A stretch of DNA of 13,958 bases from JBEPVZ01 sp041690695 (GTDB lineage Bacteria > Patescibacteriota > Microgenomatia > Daviesbacterales > UBA10151), in contig JBEPVZ010000025.1 in assembly GCA_041690695.1 (NCBI GenBank), forward strand, positions 1-13,958. Reading direction: 5' to 3'. This document shows positions 1-5,630 of the stretch, piece after piece (the stretch's first letter is position 1; the number at the start of each line of letters is the position of its first letter). Under the pieces are notes generated by a model, which was not told the DNA's origin, searched no databases, and worked only from the letters and a program-made list of their open reading frames with translations. Position numbers and translations under genes: made by a program.

Positions 1-855
1 GTTTTACATAACAGTGCTTTGGAGTATTTAGCTCAAATAGCAACATATTATTCTCGAACTATTTTACCGAATTTTTTATTGATTCAAGGCGATACAAATC
101 CAAGGCATAATCCTTCTGAAATGGGTGAGCTTTATTGGATAGATGGTTTGCTGGTGATTTTTGGGATCTATTTTATGTATAGGAAAAAACCCACCATTGC
201 GAATCTGTTAATTGTGTGGCTACTTATAACCCCGTTAGCAAGTTCGCTAATTGGCCCGGCGCATGCCCTCCGAGATAGTTTTATGATTCCGCCATTAATC
301 TTATTAAGCGCTTTTGGGTTACTACAAATATTTACAAATTCTAAAGTTAAACATAAAAAGATTTTAATTTTAGGGTTATCCGTTTTGTTCGTTTTTCAAT
401 TTATTATCTTCGTTGATAAATTTTATTTTGTGGCTCCAAATAAAAATACTAATTCTTGGTCCTATCCAGCAAAAAGAGCTGCCGAAATTGCTATAAAGAA
501 TAAAACTAAATTCCAATATATAATTTTATCAGCCAGTATTAATGATATGGAGTTTGCATATCCGGTGTATGACAAACTTGATCCCAATTTAGTAATTTAT
601 CAAAATCAACATAAAGATTCGCAAAAAGGGCTTGGCCAATATAAATTTTTACAATATGGAAATGTTTATATAGGATCTGTCCCAACAGGAGCGTTAAATG
701 ATTTCTTTAAAACCATTCCTGGATCTTATTTATATATTGGGTCTGTCGATGAGAAAAATTATCTTGGTGGGGCGACTTGGGATATTAATGGGGATTATTT
801 GCCTGACCTGTCATTTAATGCCAGTGCTAACGATGGGATTGACACCGGTCTCTAA
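1..855 (+). CDS. GT39/PMT-type membrane glycosyltransferase, C-terminal part (5' end outside window)
   Basis: The reading frame is open from the first base, so this is the 3' part of a longer gene; the TTG at 19 is not a convincing start. The 284 visible residues begin with a hydrophilic loop containing a GDTNPRHNPSEMGELY segment, then show about four hydrophobic helices, and end with a soluble domain of roughly 140 residues. A loop of this kind (GD-NPRH, then MGELY) followed by membrane helices is characteristic of dolichyl-phosphate-mannose-type mannosyltransferases (GT39, ArnT/PMT-like) and related bacterial proteins. Those enzymes move a sugar from a polyprenyl-phosphate donor to a protein or lipid on the outer face of the membrane. 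The catalytic acidic residues of the first loop lie upstream and cannot be checked. The donor and acceptor are unknown. Confidence 0.72.
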   Translation, partial: VLHNSALEYLAQIATYYSRTILPNFLLIQGDTNPRHNPSEMGELYWIDGLLVIFGIYFMYRKKPTIANLLIVWLLITPLASSLIGPAHALRDSFMIPPLILLSAFGLLQIFTNSKVKHKKILILGLSVLFVFQFIIFVDKFYFVAPNKNTNSWSYPAKRAAEIAIKNKTKFQYIILSASINDMEFAYPVYDKLDPNLVIYQNQHKDSQKGLGQYKFLQYGNVYIGSVPTGALNDFFKTIPGSYLYIGSVDEKNYLGGATWDINGDYLPDLSFNASANDGIDTGL

Positions 856-888
856 AAGTATTAAATATTAAAGGGTAATAATTTAAAT

Positions 889-1668
889 ATGAAAGCTGAT
901 CAATTAACAAAACTGGAGAGAACTTTATTAATAGTTCCATTACTTGGATCTTTAATATTTGGAATTTTGCCATTCTTTGCCCCTGAGTTATTTGCTTACA
1001 TAATTGGTTATACCGGTAATTATCGATATATCTATCAGATTGCTGGGGCAGCTAATTTGGGCTATTTGTTCGCTTTATATGTAGCCGTTTTCGATGGCAA
1101 TCTTAGAGCTACTCGTTTCTCAATAAATGCGACTTTAGCATTTAATTTAGCAGCAATTTATGTGACTGTTTCGGAAATGATTAGAGGCCGGGCTAATCCG
1201 GCTGTTTACATGATGGCGGTCTTGTCGGTGATTATTGTCTTAATCACAATTAAAATATTAAGAGCCCATCCGTATTCTTTAAAAGGTAAAGGTTCTTTAT
1301 CAGCTTGGGCAATTCGGGCTTTGAATTTATCGATTTTGTCGGCTTTAATCTTTGGAATAGTACCTTTAATTCCGAGACTCTTTATTCCCATTTTTGGTTA
1401 TGGTGGTGTTGATGCCGGGATATTAAAAATTGCTGGGGCAGCGACTTTAGGATATGCCGTGATGGGAATTTATGAACTTAAGTCAAAAGTTTGGGACGAG
1501 ATTGAATGGCCATTAATTATGGGCACGGTTTTTAATGTATTAGCTTTTATAGCTTCAATTATGCAACTTTCACAAGGAGTTGGTAATCAATTAGTTTGGC
1601 TAGTGACGATCGCTTCTGGATTCTTCAGTATTAGTTTTACCTCAATGCTTCTTCGAAAAGGTCGCTAG
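889..1668 (+). CDS. Multi-pass membrane protein made of two similar halves
   Basis: This 259-residue protein is nearly all hydrophobic, with about eight predicted membrane helices, and I do not recognise a named family. It is an internal duplication: residues 22-59 (LIFGILP ... AGAANLGY) match residues 153-189 (LIFGIVP ... AGAATLGY), each followed by similar helices, which gives two four-helix halves joined by a basic linker around residues 124-138. Such halves often form pseudo-symmetric transporters or membrane-domain scaffolds, but nothing here gives a substrate. The ATG at 889 follows the upstream gene by 33 nt. An AAAGGG stretch lies 13 nt before it, rather far for a ribosome site. The next gene starts 6 nt after this stop, so the two are probably co-transcribed. 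Confidence 0.7.
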   Translation: MKADQLTKLERTLLIVPLLGSLIFGILPFFAPELFAYIIGYTGNYRYIYQIAGAANLGYLFALYVAVFDGNLRATRFSINATLAFNLAAIYVTVSEMIRGRANPAVYMMAVLSVIIVLITIKILRAHPYSLKGKGSLSAWAIRALNLSILSALIFGIVPLIPRLFIPIFGYGGVDAGILKIAGAATLGYAVMGIYELKSKVWDEIEWPLIMGTVFNVLAFIASIMQLSQGVGNQLVWLVTIASGFFSISFTSMLLRKGR

Positions 1669-1674
1669 ATTTTT

Positions 1675-2211
1675 GTGACTGAATTACTTCAAGTTGTCGA
1701 TGCTGTTCCAGACGATGTTTATGGCATTCGCCACGTCCAAAAGTTAACCTGGCTTGATACTTATCCGAATATTGAAGCCGGTATTTCGGTTGAGGATGTT
1801 GAGTCTCAATTTGCCAATGATGATACTCCTTTAGGTAAACAAAGAACCGAAGATCGCAAAAAGCGCTTCTTTAACGACAATCGACATACTTGGGTGGCCA
1901 AGGATGATGACAAAATTGTCGGATTTTGTGCTGCTGCTAAAGAAGAAAATAATGGTCGAATCCAAGCGATTTATCTCTTACCGACTTACCAAGGTAAAGG
2001 TTTGGGCCGAAAATTAATGGAAGCCGCACTTAATTGGCTCAATAAAGATCAAGATATTTATATAAATGTGGCTACCTATAACGATAAAGCCATTAAATTT
2101 TATGAAAAATTTGGATTTATTAAAACTGGCCGAAATGTAAGTGACGACGTTGCCGCATTACCTTCTGGCAAAATGATCCCCGAAACAGAGATGTTGAAAA
2201 AAGCTGTTTAA
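1675..2211 (+). CDS. GNAT-family N-acetyltransferase
   Basis: The 178-residue product has the GNAT fold signature: a beta strand plus acetyl-CoA pyrophosphate loop at residues 97-115, with QAIYLLPTYQGKGLGRKLM matching the family Q/R-x-x-G-x-G/A loop. After it come the usual helix, an INVATYN strand (130-136) and the AIKFYEKFGF motif (139-148) in which the Tyr is the common general acid. It is expected to be a soluble enzyme acetylating an amine of a small molecule or protein; the substrate is not evident. The start is GTG at 1675, 6 nt after the stop of the membrane protein, with no clear Shine-Dalgarno, suggesting coupled translation. Its TAA (2209-2211) directly abuts the stop of the convergent minus-strand gene. 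Confidence 0.85.
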   Translation: MTELLQVVDAVPDDVYGIRHVQKLTWLDTYPNIEAGISVEDVESQFANDDTPLGKQRTEDRKKRFFNDNRHTWVAKDDDKIVGFCAAAKEENNGRIQAIYLLPTYQGKGLGRKLMEAALNWLNKDQDIYINVATYNDKAIKFYEKFGFIKTGRNVSDDVAALPSGKMIPETEMLKKAV

Positions 2212-2547
2212 TTAACCTCTTTTTACAAACATCGGATTACCAGTTGAAGCAAAGACTTGAGCACTCGACCGGTTCGTTTTTAGATGTAGAACATGATCGC
2301 TAGATACTGCTTTTCTTTGGTTTTGAGCTGCTGCAATCTTTTCAGCTGGAGATTGTCCAGAAGTTTGTTGGGGTTTCCAGGGTTTACTTTCAGGTGCAAA
2401 CGCCGCATTTAAAAACTCTTGGGTGACTGGTAACTGTAAAAAACCAGGATTATGGAGTTTGTCAACTAAAGAAGGAGCACTGTTTCCACCTAACGAAAGC
2501 GTTAAGGCTATAACCATGTTCTTAGCAACCTCAGTAGCTTCAACCAT
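2212..2547 (-). CDS. Small hypothetical protein on the opposite strand
   Basis: This 111-residue reading frame is the only minus-strand gene I accept. I do not recognise the family. The N-terminal third is mildly hydrophobic (residues 10-25), the middle is rich in Pro, Gln and Ala (residues 50-75), and the C-terminus is basic (ending FVKRG); there is no obvious enzyme motif. Support comes from context: it is not opposite another gene, its stop exactly abuts the acetyltransferase stop, and a good promoter on the minus strand (TTGTCA, 17 bp, TAGACT) ends 7 nt before the ATG, so the transcript would be leaderless as for many genes here. No Shine-Dalgarno is present. Protein-level evidence is missing. 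Confidence 0.5.
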   Translation of the reverse strand: MVEATEVAKNMVIALTLSLGGNSAPSLVDKLHNPGFLQLPVTQEFLNAAFAPESKPWKPQQTSGQSPAEKIAAAQNQRKAVSSDHVLHLKTNRSSAQVFASTGNPMFVKRG

Positions 2548-2554
2548 TACTTTT

Positions 2555-2583
2555 AGTCTATATCTGGTCTAACTATTTGACAA
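2555..2583 (-). promoter_or_regulatory. Promoter for the minus-strand hypothetical gene
   Basis: Read on the minus strand, TTGTCA (2583-2578) and TAGACT (2560-2555) are separated by 17 bp, and the ATG at 2547 begins 8 nt after the -10 box. Transcription would therefore start at or next to the start codon. The -35 box overlaps the plus-strand TTGACA at 2577-2582, so the two divergent promoters share a -35 region. Confidence 0.5.
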
Positions 2584-2605
2584 GTAGTTAATTCGGCTTT
2601 ATTCT
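2577..2605 (+). promoter_or_regulatory. Upstream promoter P1 of the flavin redox operon
   Basis: TTGACA (2577-2582), a 17-bp spacer and TATTCT (2600-2605) form a near-consensus vegetative promoter with a predicted start near 2612, giving a leader of about 38 nt. The -10 box overlaps the first TTCTCAG heptamer (2602-2608), so a regulator bound to the repeats would be expected to block it. Whether this promoter is used in addition to the downstream TATACT promoter is an inference. Confidence 0.5.
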
Positions 2606-2635
2606 CAGATGGTTCTCAGTTATAGTAGATATACT
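2602..2635 (+). promoter_or_regulatory. Direct-repeat operator and promoter P2 of the flavin redox operon
   Basis: Two identical TTCTCAG heptamers start at 2602 and 2613 (11 bp apart). A TATACT -10 box (2630-2635) begins 17 bp after the start of the second copy, and there is no good -35 box at the right distance, as expected for an activator-dependent promoter. The predicted start is near 2642, so the leader before the ATG at 2650 would be only about 8 nt. The same layout recurs before the response regulator, the efflux adaptor and the 48-residue membrane protein. The binding protein is inferred to be the OmpR-type regulator encoded at 6920. Confidence 0.65.
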
Positions 2636-2649
2636 CAATAAATCTAATC

Positions 2650-3072
2650 ATGAATAAATATCTACTCTCAGTTGGAGTCATTATTGCTTTTGTTGTTTAT
2701 GCTTTGAACCAGCCAACCAAGACTGCGGTTTTACCTATCGAAAACTCGAGTCAAACAACGACCGAAAGTAGCTCCAACCCTTCAATCAGCTACAAGGATG
2801 GAGAGTATACCGGCAGTAATGCTGATGCTACTTATGGCAATGTCCAGGTTAAAGCTGTTATCTCCGGAGGTAAAATTACTGACGTTCAATTTTTAGATTA
2901 TCCGAAGGATCGTGATAATTCACTCGAGATCAGTAATCAATCGATGCCAATTCTTAAATCTGAAGCGATTAAAGCTCAGACTGCGGAAGTTGATATCGTC
3001 TCTGGGGCAACTCAAACTAGTGAAGCCTTTAAACAATCTTTACAAGCAGCGTTATCTCAAGCACAGGGTTAG
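2650..3072 (+). CDS. Membrane-anchored FMN-binding domain protein (flavinylation substrate)
   Basis: The 140-residue protein has one N-terminal membrane helix (residues 4-20) preceded by a Lys, so the rest should face outside. A Ser/Thr-rich linker (30-46) leads to an FMN_bind domain (48-138) of the RnfG/NqrC type: YKDGEYTG at 48-55, a GNVQVKAVISGGKITDV strand pair, and DIVSGAT at 115-121. The D-x-x-S-G-A-T motif is the site at which ApbE-type transferases attach FMN through a phosphoester; the acceptor should be Thr121. It is predicted to be an extracytoplasmic one-electron carrier. The ApbE-type transferase gene starts 3 nt after its stop and the NqrB-like/FNR fusion follows, so donor, modifying enzyme and acceptor are encoded together. 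Confidence 0.9.
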   Translation: MNKYLLSVGVIIAFVVYALNQPTKTAVLPIENSSQTTTESSSNPSISYKDGEYTGSNADATYGNVQVKAVISGGKITDVQFLDYPKDRDNSLEISNQSMPILKSEAIKAQTAEVDIVSGATQTSEAFKQSLQAALSQAQG

Positions 3073-3075
3073 TCA

Positions 3076-3822
3076 ATGAAGCAAGTAAAGATATTAATGG
3101 GGATGCCGATTACGGTTGAAATAATTGGTCCGGGAGTTAGTAATAAAATCTTTAAAAAAGTTTTTGATTATTTCCGCTACGTAGATAAAAAATTCAGTAC
3201 TTATAAAAAAAACAGTGAGATCTCCCTGATAAACTCGGGAAAACTAAAGTTATCTGATGCTAGCCCGGATATGCAAAAGATTTTTTCTTTAGCTGAGCAA
3301 ACAAAACAAGAAACTGATGGTTACTTTAATATCACCCATCCGTCGGGAAAGATTGATCCATCAGGTTTAGTTAAAGGTTGGGCGATTCATAATGCGGCGG
3401 GTATTATTAAACAAGCCGAGTTTCATAACTTTTATATTGATGCTGGCGGTGATATCGAGGCCTGTGGTAAAAATGATAAAGGTCAAGATTGGGTAGTTGG
3501 GATTCGTAATCCATTTAACTTCAGACAAATTGTTAAAGCGATTGTGATTGATAATCAAGGAGTTGCCACTTCCGGTAATTATGAAAGAGGTCAACATATT
3601 TATAATCCTGTCGCCATGACTGAAGCAGTTAATGATGTGGTTAGCCTTACTGTGGTTGGCCCCAATATTTATGAGGTTGACCGTTTTGCGACAGCCGCCT
3701 TTGCGATGGGTCGCCAAGGTATTAATTTTATTGAAAGCTTACGGGGTTTTGAAGGCTATTTAATTGACAAAGACGGAATTGCAACTTTAACTTCGGGTTT
3801 TGAAGAGTATTGCTTAGAATAA
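3076..3822 (+). CDS. apbE: ApbE-type FMN transferase
   Basis: This 248-residue protein transfers FMN from FAD onto a Thr or Ser of the target protein. The ApbE family blocks are all visible: MGMPITVEI at residues 8-16, DPSGLVKGWA (94-103, normally D-x-G-x-x-KG), IDAGGDI (121-127), VATSGNYER (163-171), HIYNP (174-178), and D202 with ATAAFAMG (205-212) for metal and substrate binding. It is somewhat shorter than typical bacterial ApbE (about 300-350 residues) and lacks the usual lipoprotein or signal peptide, so its location relative to the exported substrate is unclear. The start codon lies 3 nt after the FMN-binding gene and its TAA overlaps the next ATG by one base, indicating one operon and coupled translation. 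The obvious substrate is Thr121 of the preceding protein. Confidence 0.93.
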   Translation: MKQVKILMGMPITVEIIGPGVSNKIFKKVFDYFRYVDKKFSTYKKNSEISLINSGKLKLSDASPDMQKIFSLAEQTKQETDGYFNITHPSGKIDPSGLVKGWAIHNAAGIIKQAEFHNFYIDAGGDIEACGKNDKGQDWVVGIRNPFNFRQIVKAIVIDNQGVATSGNYERGQHIYNPVAMTEAVNDVVSLTVVGPNIYEVDRFATAAFAMGRQGINFIESLRGFEGYLIDKDGIATLTSGFEEYCLE

Positions 3823-5336
3823 TGAATTTTATTGATAAATTTTTAAATAACATTACCATGTATCGATTGGTGCTTTACCAACTGATCGTTTTAGTTGGCG
3901 CAGCTATTCTGTTTAGTCTTTTCAAAATCTTGCCGTATAACCCCGTCACTTTAATTTTATCAACCTCATTTCTCCTGGCGGTGGGTTGGCTGACAAATCG
4001 TCTGTTTGCTTACATTTTTAAATCACCAACGAACCTTGAATCAGTCTATATTTCAGCTTTAATATTGAGTTTAATCTTAACCCCAACTAGGTCCATTGAC
4101 CAAATTGGTTTTTTGGGCTGGGCGGCTGTTTGGATGGTGGCGTCTAAATATATTCTGGCAATTAATAAAAAACATCTATTCAATCCGGTCGCGATCTCGT
4201 TGGTCATTGTTGGGTTAGGCCTAAATCATGCGGTTAACTGGTGGGTAGGCACTCTACCAATGTTGCCTCTGGTGGCGATTGGTGGATTTTTAATTGTTAG
4301 AAAAATTAAACGATGGAACTTGGTTTTGAGTTTTTTAATAACTTCAGTTTTAACTAGTTCATTGGACAATTTGTCAAACGGTATCGATTTATGGCAAACA
4401 CTTCAAAGAATTATCGTTGATACGCCGATTATCTTCTTTGCGACGATTATGTTAACCGAACCACTGACAACCCCGCCGACTAAAAAACTCCAAATTGCTT
4501 ATGGCGCGATAACTGGTTTCTTGTTTAGCCCGCAAGTTCATTTCGGGACGATTAACTTTACTCCCGAATTGGCCTTAGTTATTGGTAACGGTTGTTCTTA
4601 TCTAGTTAGTCCCAAAGCCAAATTGATTTTGAAATTAAAGCAAAAGATTCAAATTGCGGACAATACATGGGATTTTGTATTTAGTCCTGATCGAAGGTTA
4701 GCTTTTAGGCCAGGTCAGTATATGGAGTGGACACTCGGCTATCCTAAACCTGATTCTCGAGGCAATAGACGTTACTTTACGATTGCATCTAGTCCAACTG
4801 AAGATGAGTTACGGATTGGGGTTAAATTTAATAAAAGTTCGAGTAGCTTTAAAAAGATATTGTTAGATATTAAAGCGGGTAGTGAGATTGTCGCCAGTCA
4901 ACTGGCTGGTGATTTTACAATACCAGATGATCCTAATCAAAAGTTAGTTTTTATGGCCGGAGGAATTGGGGTAACACCATTTCGAAGTATGATTAAATAT
5001 TTAGTGGATTCAGATCAACGTCGAGATATTGTACTGTTTTATTCAAATAGAAGGACTGAAGATATTGCTTATCAAGATTTGTTTGATAAAGCTGCTCATA
5101 AAATTAATCTCAAAACAGTTTATGTCTTAACGGATAAAGACAATGCTCCAGCTAAGTGGTCCGGTCATAAGGGTTATATTACTGAGCACCTAATTCGCGA
5201 GCAAGCTCCTGATTATTTAGATCGACATTTTTATTTATCAGGTCCAAGCGCGATGGTTGAAACTTTTAAATCACTCTTAACTAAAATGGGTGTTTCAGAA
5301 TCGAAAATTAAAACCGATTTCTTCCCGGGTTTTTAA
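3822..5336 (+). CDS. NqrB/RnfD-like membrane domain fused to an FAD/NAD(P)H oxidoreductase domain
   Basis: The ATG at 3822 overlaps the apbE stop (TAATG) and gives 504 residues; a TTG four codons earlier is less likely. Residues 1-270 hold about nine helices with NqrB/RnfD landmarks: SKYILAINKKHLFNPVAISL around 108-127 and MLTEPLTTPPTKK (210-222), resembling the RnfD/NqrB T/DPVTSP segment. Residues 271-504 are a ferredoxin-reductase-like module: RPGQY (296-300), RRYFTIASSP (316-325) for FAD, MAGGIGVTP (378-386) for NAD(P)H, LFYSNRR (405-411), and a C-terminal LSGPSAM (472-478) ending in an aromatic tail (FFPGF). The likely role is to take electrons from cytoplasmic NAD(P)H and pass them through the membrane to the FMN protein. 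It has no 2Fe-2S domain and no SGAT motif in the membrane part, unlike NqrF and NqrB. Confidence 0.88.
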   Translation: MNFIDKFLNNITMYRLVLYQLIVLVGAAILFSLFKILPYNPVTLILSTSFLLAVGWLTNRLFAYIFKSPTNLESVYISALILSLILTPTRSIDQIGFLGWAAVWMVASKYILAINKKHLFNPVAISLVIVGLGLNHAVNWWVGTLPMLPLVAIGGFLIVRKIKRWNLVLSFLITSVLTSSLDNLSNGIDLWQTLQRIIVDTPIIFFATIMLTEPLTTPPTKKLQIAYGAITGFLFSPQVHFGTINFTPELALVIGNGCSYLVSPKAKLILKLKQKIQIADNTWDFVFSPDRRLAFRPGQYMEWTLGYPKPDSRGNRRYFTIASSPTEDELRIGVKFNKSSSSFKKILLDIKAGSEIVASQLAGDFTIPDDPNQKLVFMAGGIGVTPFRSMIKYLVDSDQRRDIVLFYSNRRTEDIAYQDLFDKAAHKINLKTVYVLTDKDNAPAKWSGHKGYITEHLIREQAPDYLDRHFYLSGPSAMVETFKSLLTKMGVSESKIKTDFFPGF

Positions 5337-5341
5337 CCTCT

Positions 5342-5386
5342 TTCTTACATAATTCTAATTGACCGTCAATATGCTAGCGGTATACT
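5342..5386 (+). promoter_or_regulatory. Promoter and possible operator of the coiled-coil gene
   Basis: TTGACC (5359-5364), 16 bp and TATACT (5381-5386) form a good promoter with a start near 5393. Upstream, TTCTTAC (5342-5348) and TTCTAAT (5353-5359) are again 11 bp apart and resemble the heptamers of the other promoters. The second copy begins 28 bp before the -10 box, 11 bp further away than in the four regular sites, so membership in the same regulon is uncertain. Confidence 0.5.
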
Positions 5387-5394
5387 ACTTTATA

Positions 5395-5404
5395 GAAAGG
5401 GGGG
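5395..5404 (+). promoter_or_regulatory. Strong Shine-Dalgarno of the coiled-coil gene
   Basis: GAAAGGGGGG lies 6 nt before the ATG at 5411. It stands out because most genes in this window have no Shine-Dalgarno at all. It fixes the start of a 59-codon reading frame and argues for high expression. Confidence 0.65.
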
Positions 5405-5410
5405 CCGAAG

Positions 5411-5590
5411 ATGGCAGATTTAAATCAGGTTCAACAAGATAAAGACAACGCTCAGGCAGCTTTAGAAGAAGCTCAAAACACCGCCGATGAAGCTCATGTT
5501 TTGGCTGAACAGGCCCAGGCTGATGCTGATTCAGCAGAGCAAGCTGCTCAAGATCAGATTGATCAAGCTCAGGCGATTATAGACCAGTAA
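5411..5590 (+). CDS. Small acidic Ala/Gln-rich coiled-coil protein (59 aa)
   Basis: The ATG at 5411 opens a 59-residue frame ending in TAA at 5588-5590. The protein has no Cys, Trp, Gly or Pro, is made mostly of Ala, Gln, Asp and Glu, and is strongly acidic, with an expected single long alpha helix or coiled coil; repeated AQAxA and EQA units give a heptad-like rhythm. There is no signal peptide or membrane helix, so it should be cytoplasmic. Resemblance to the helical core of Lpp-like or LEA/apolipoprotein-like repeats is compositional only. It has its own strong promoter and the strongest ribosome site in the region, between the flavin redox operon and the PurK-like gene. The function is unknown; a stress-linked structural or scaffolding role is a guess. 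Confidence 0.7.
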   Translation: MADLNQVQQDKDNAQAALEEAQNTADEAHVLAEQAQADADSAEQAAQDQIDQAQAIIDQ

Positions 5591-5595
5591 TGACC

Positions 5596-5624
5596 TTGAC
5601 ACGGACTGGTATTTCAAGTAATTT
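5596..5624 (+). promoter_or_regulatory. Promoter of the PurK-like gene (leaderless)
   Basis: TTGACA (5596-5601), a 17-bp spacer and TAATTT (5619-5624) form a strong constitutive-type promoter starting 5 nt after the coiled-coil stop codon. The -10 box ends 7 nt before the ATG at 5631, so the message should start at the start codon; no Shine-Dalgarno is present. No TTCTCAG-type repeats are seen here. Confidence 0.6.
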
Positions 5625-5630
5625 ACTGGA

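Noticed and set aside
19..21. TTG as a start codon for the first gene
   Set aside because: The frame is open to base 1 and the protein begins in the middle of a multi-membrane family; the gene continues upstream of the window.
2602..2619. TTCTCAG repeats as a CRISPR or minisatellite
   Set aside because: Only two 7-bp copies per site, always 11 bp apart and fixed relative to a -10 box; this fits an operator, not an array.
3367..3717. 116-residue open frame on the minus strand opposite apbE
   Set aside because: The plus-strand frame has all ApbE motifs; the antisense frame has no recognisable domain or start signals.
3810..3812. TTG start for the NqrB-like/FNR fusion
   Set aside because: An in-frame ATG at 3822 overlaps the apbE stop (TAATG), a common coupled-translation layout, and the extra four residues add nothing recognisable.
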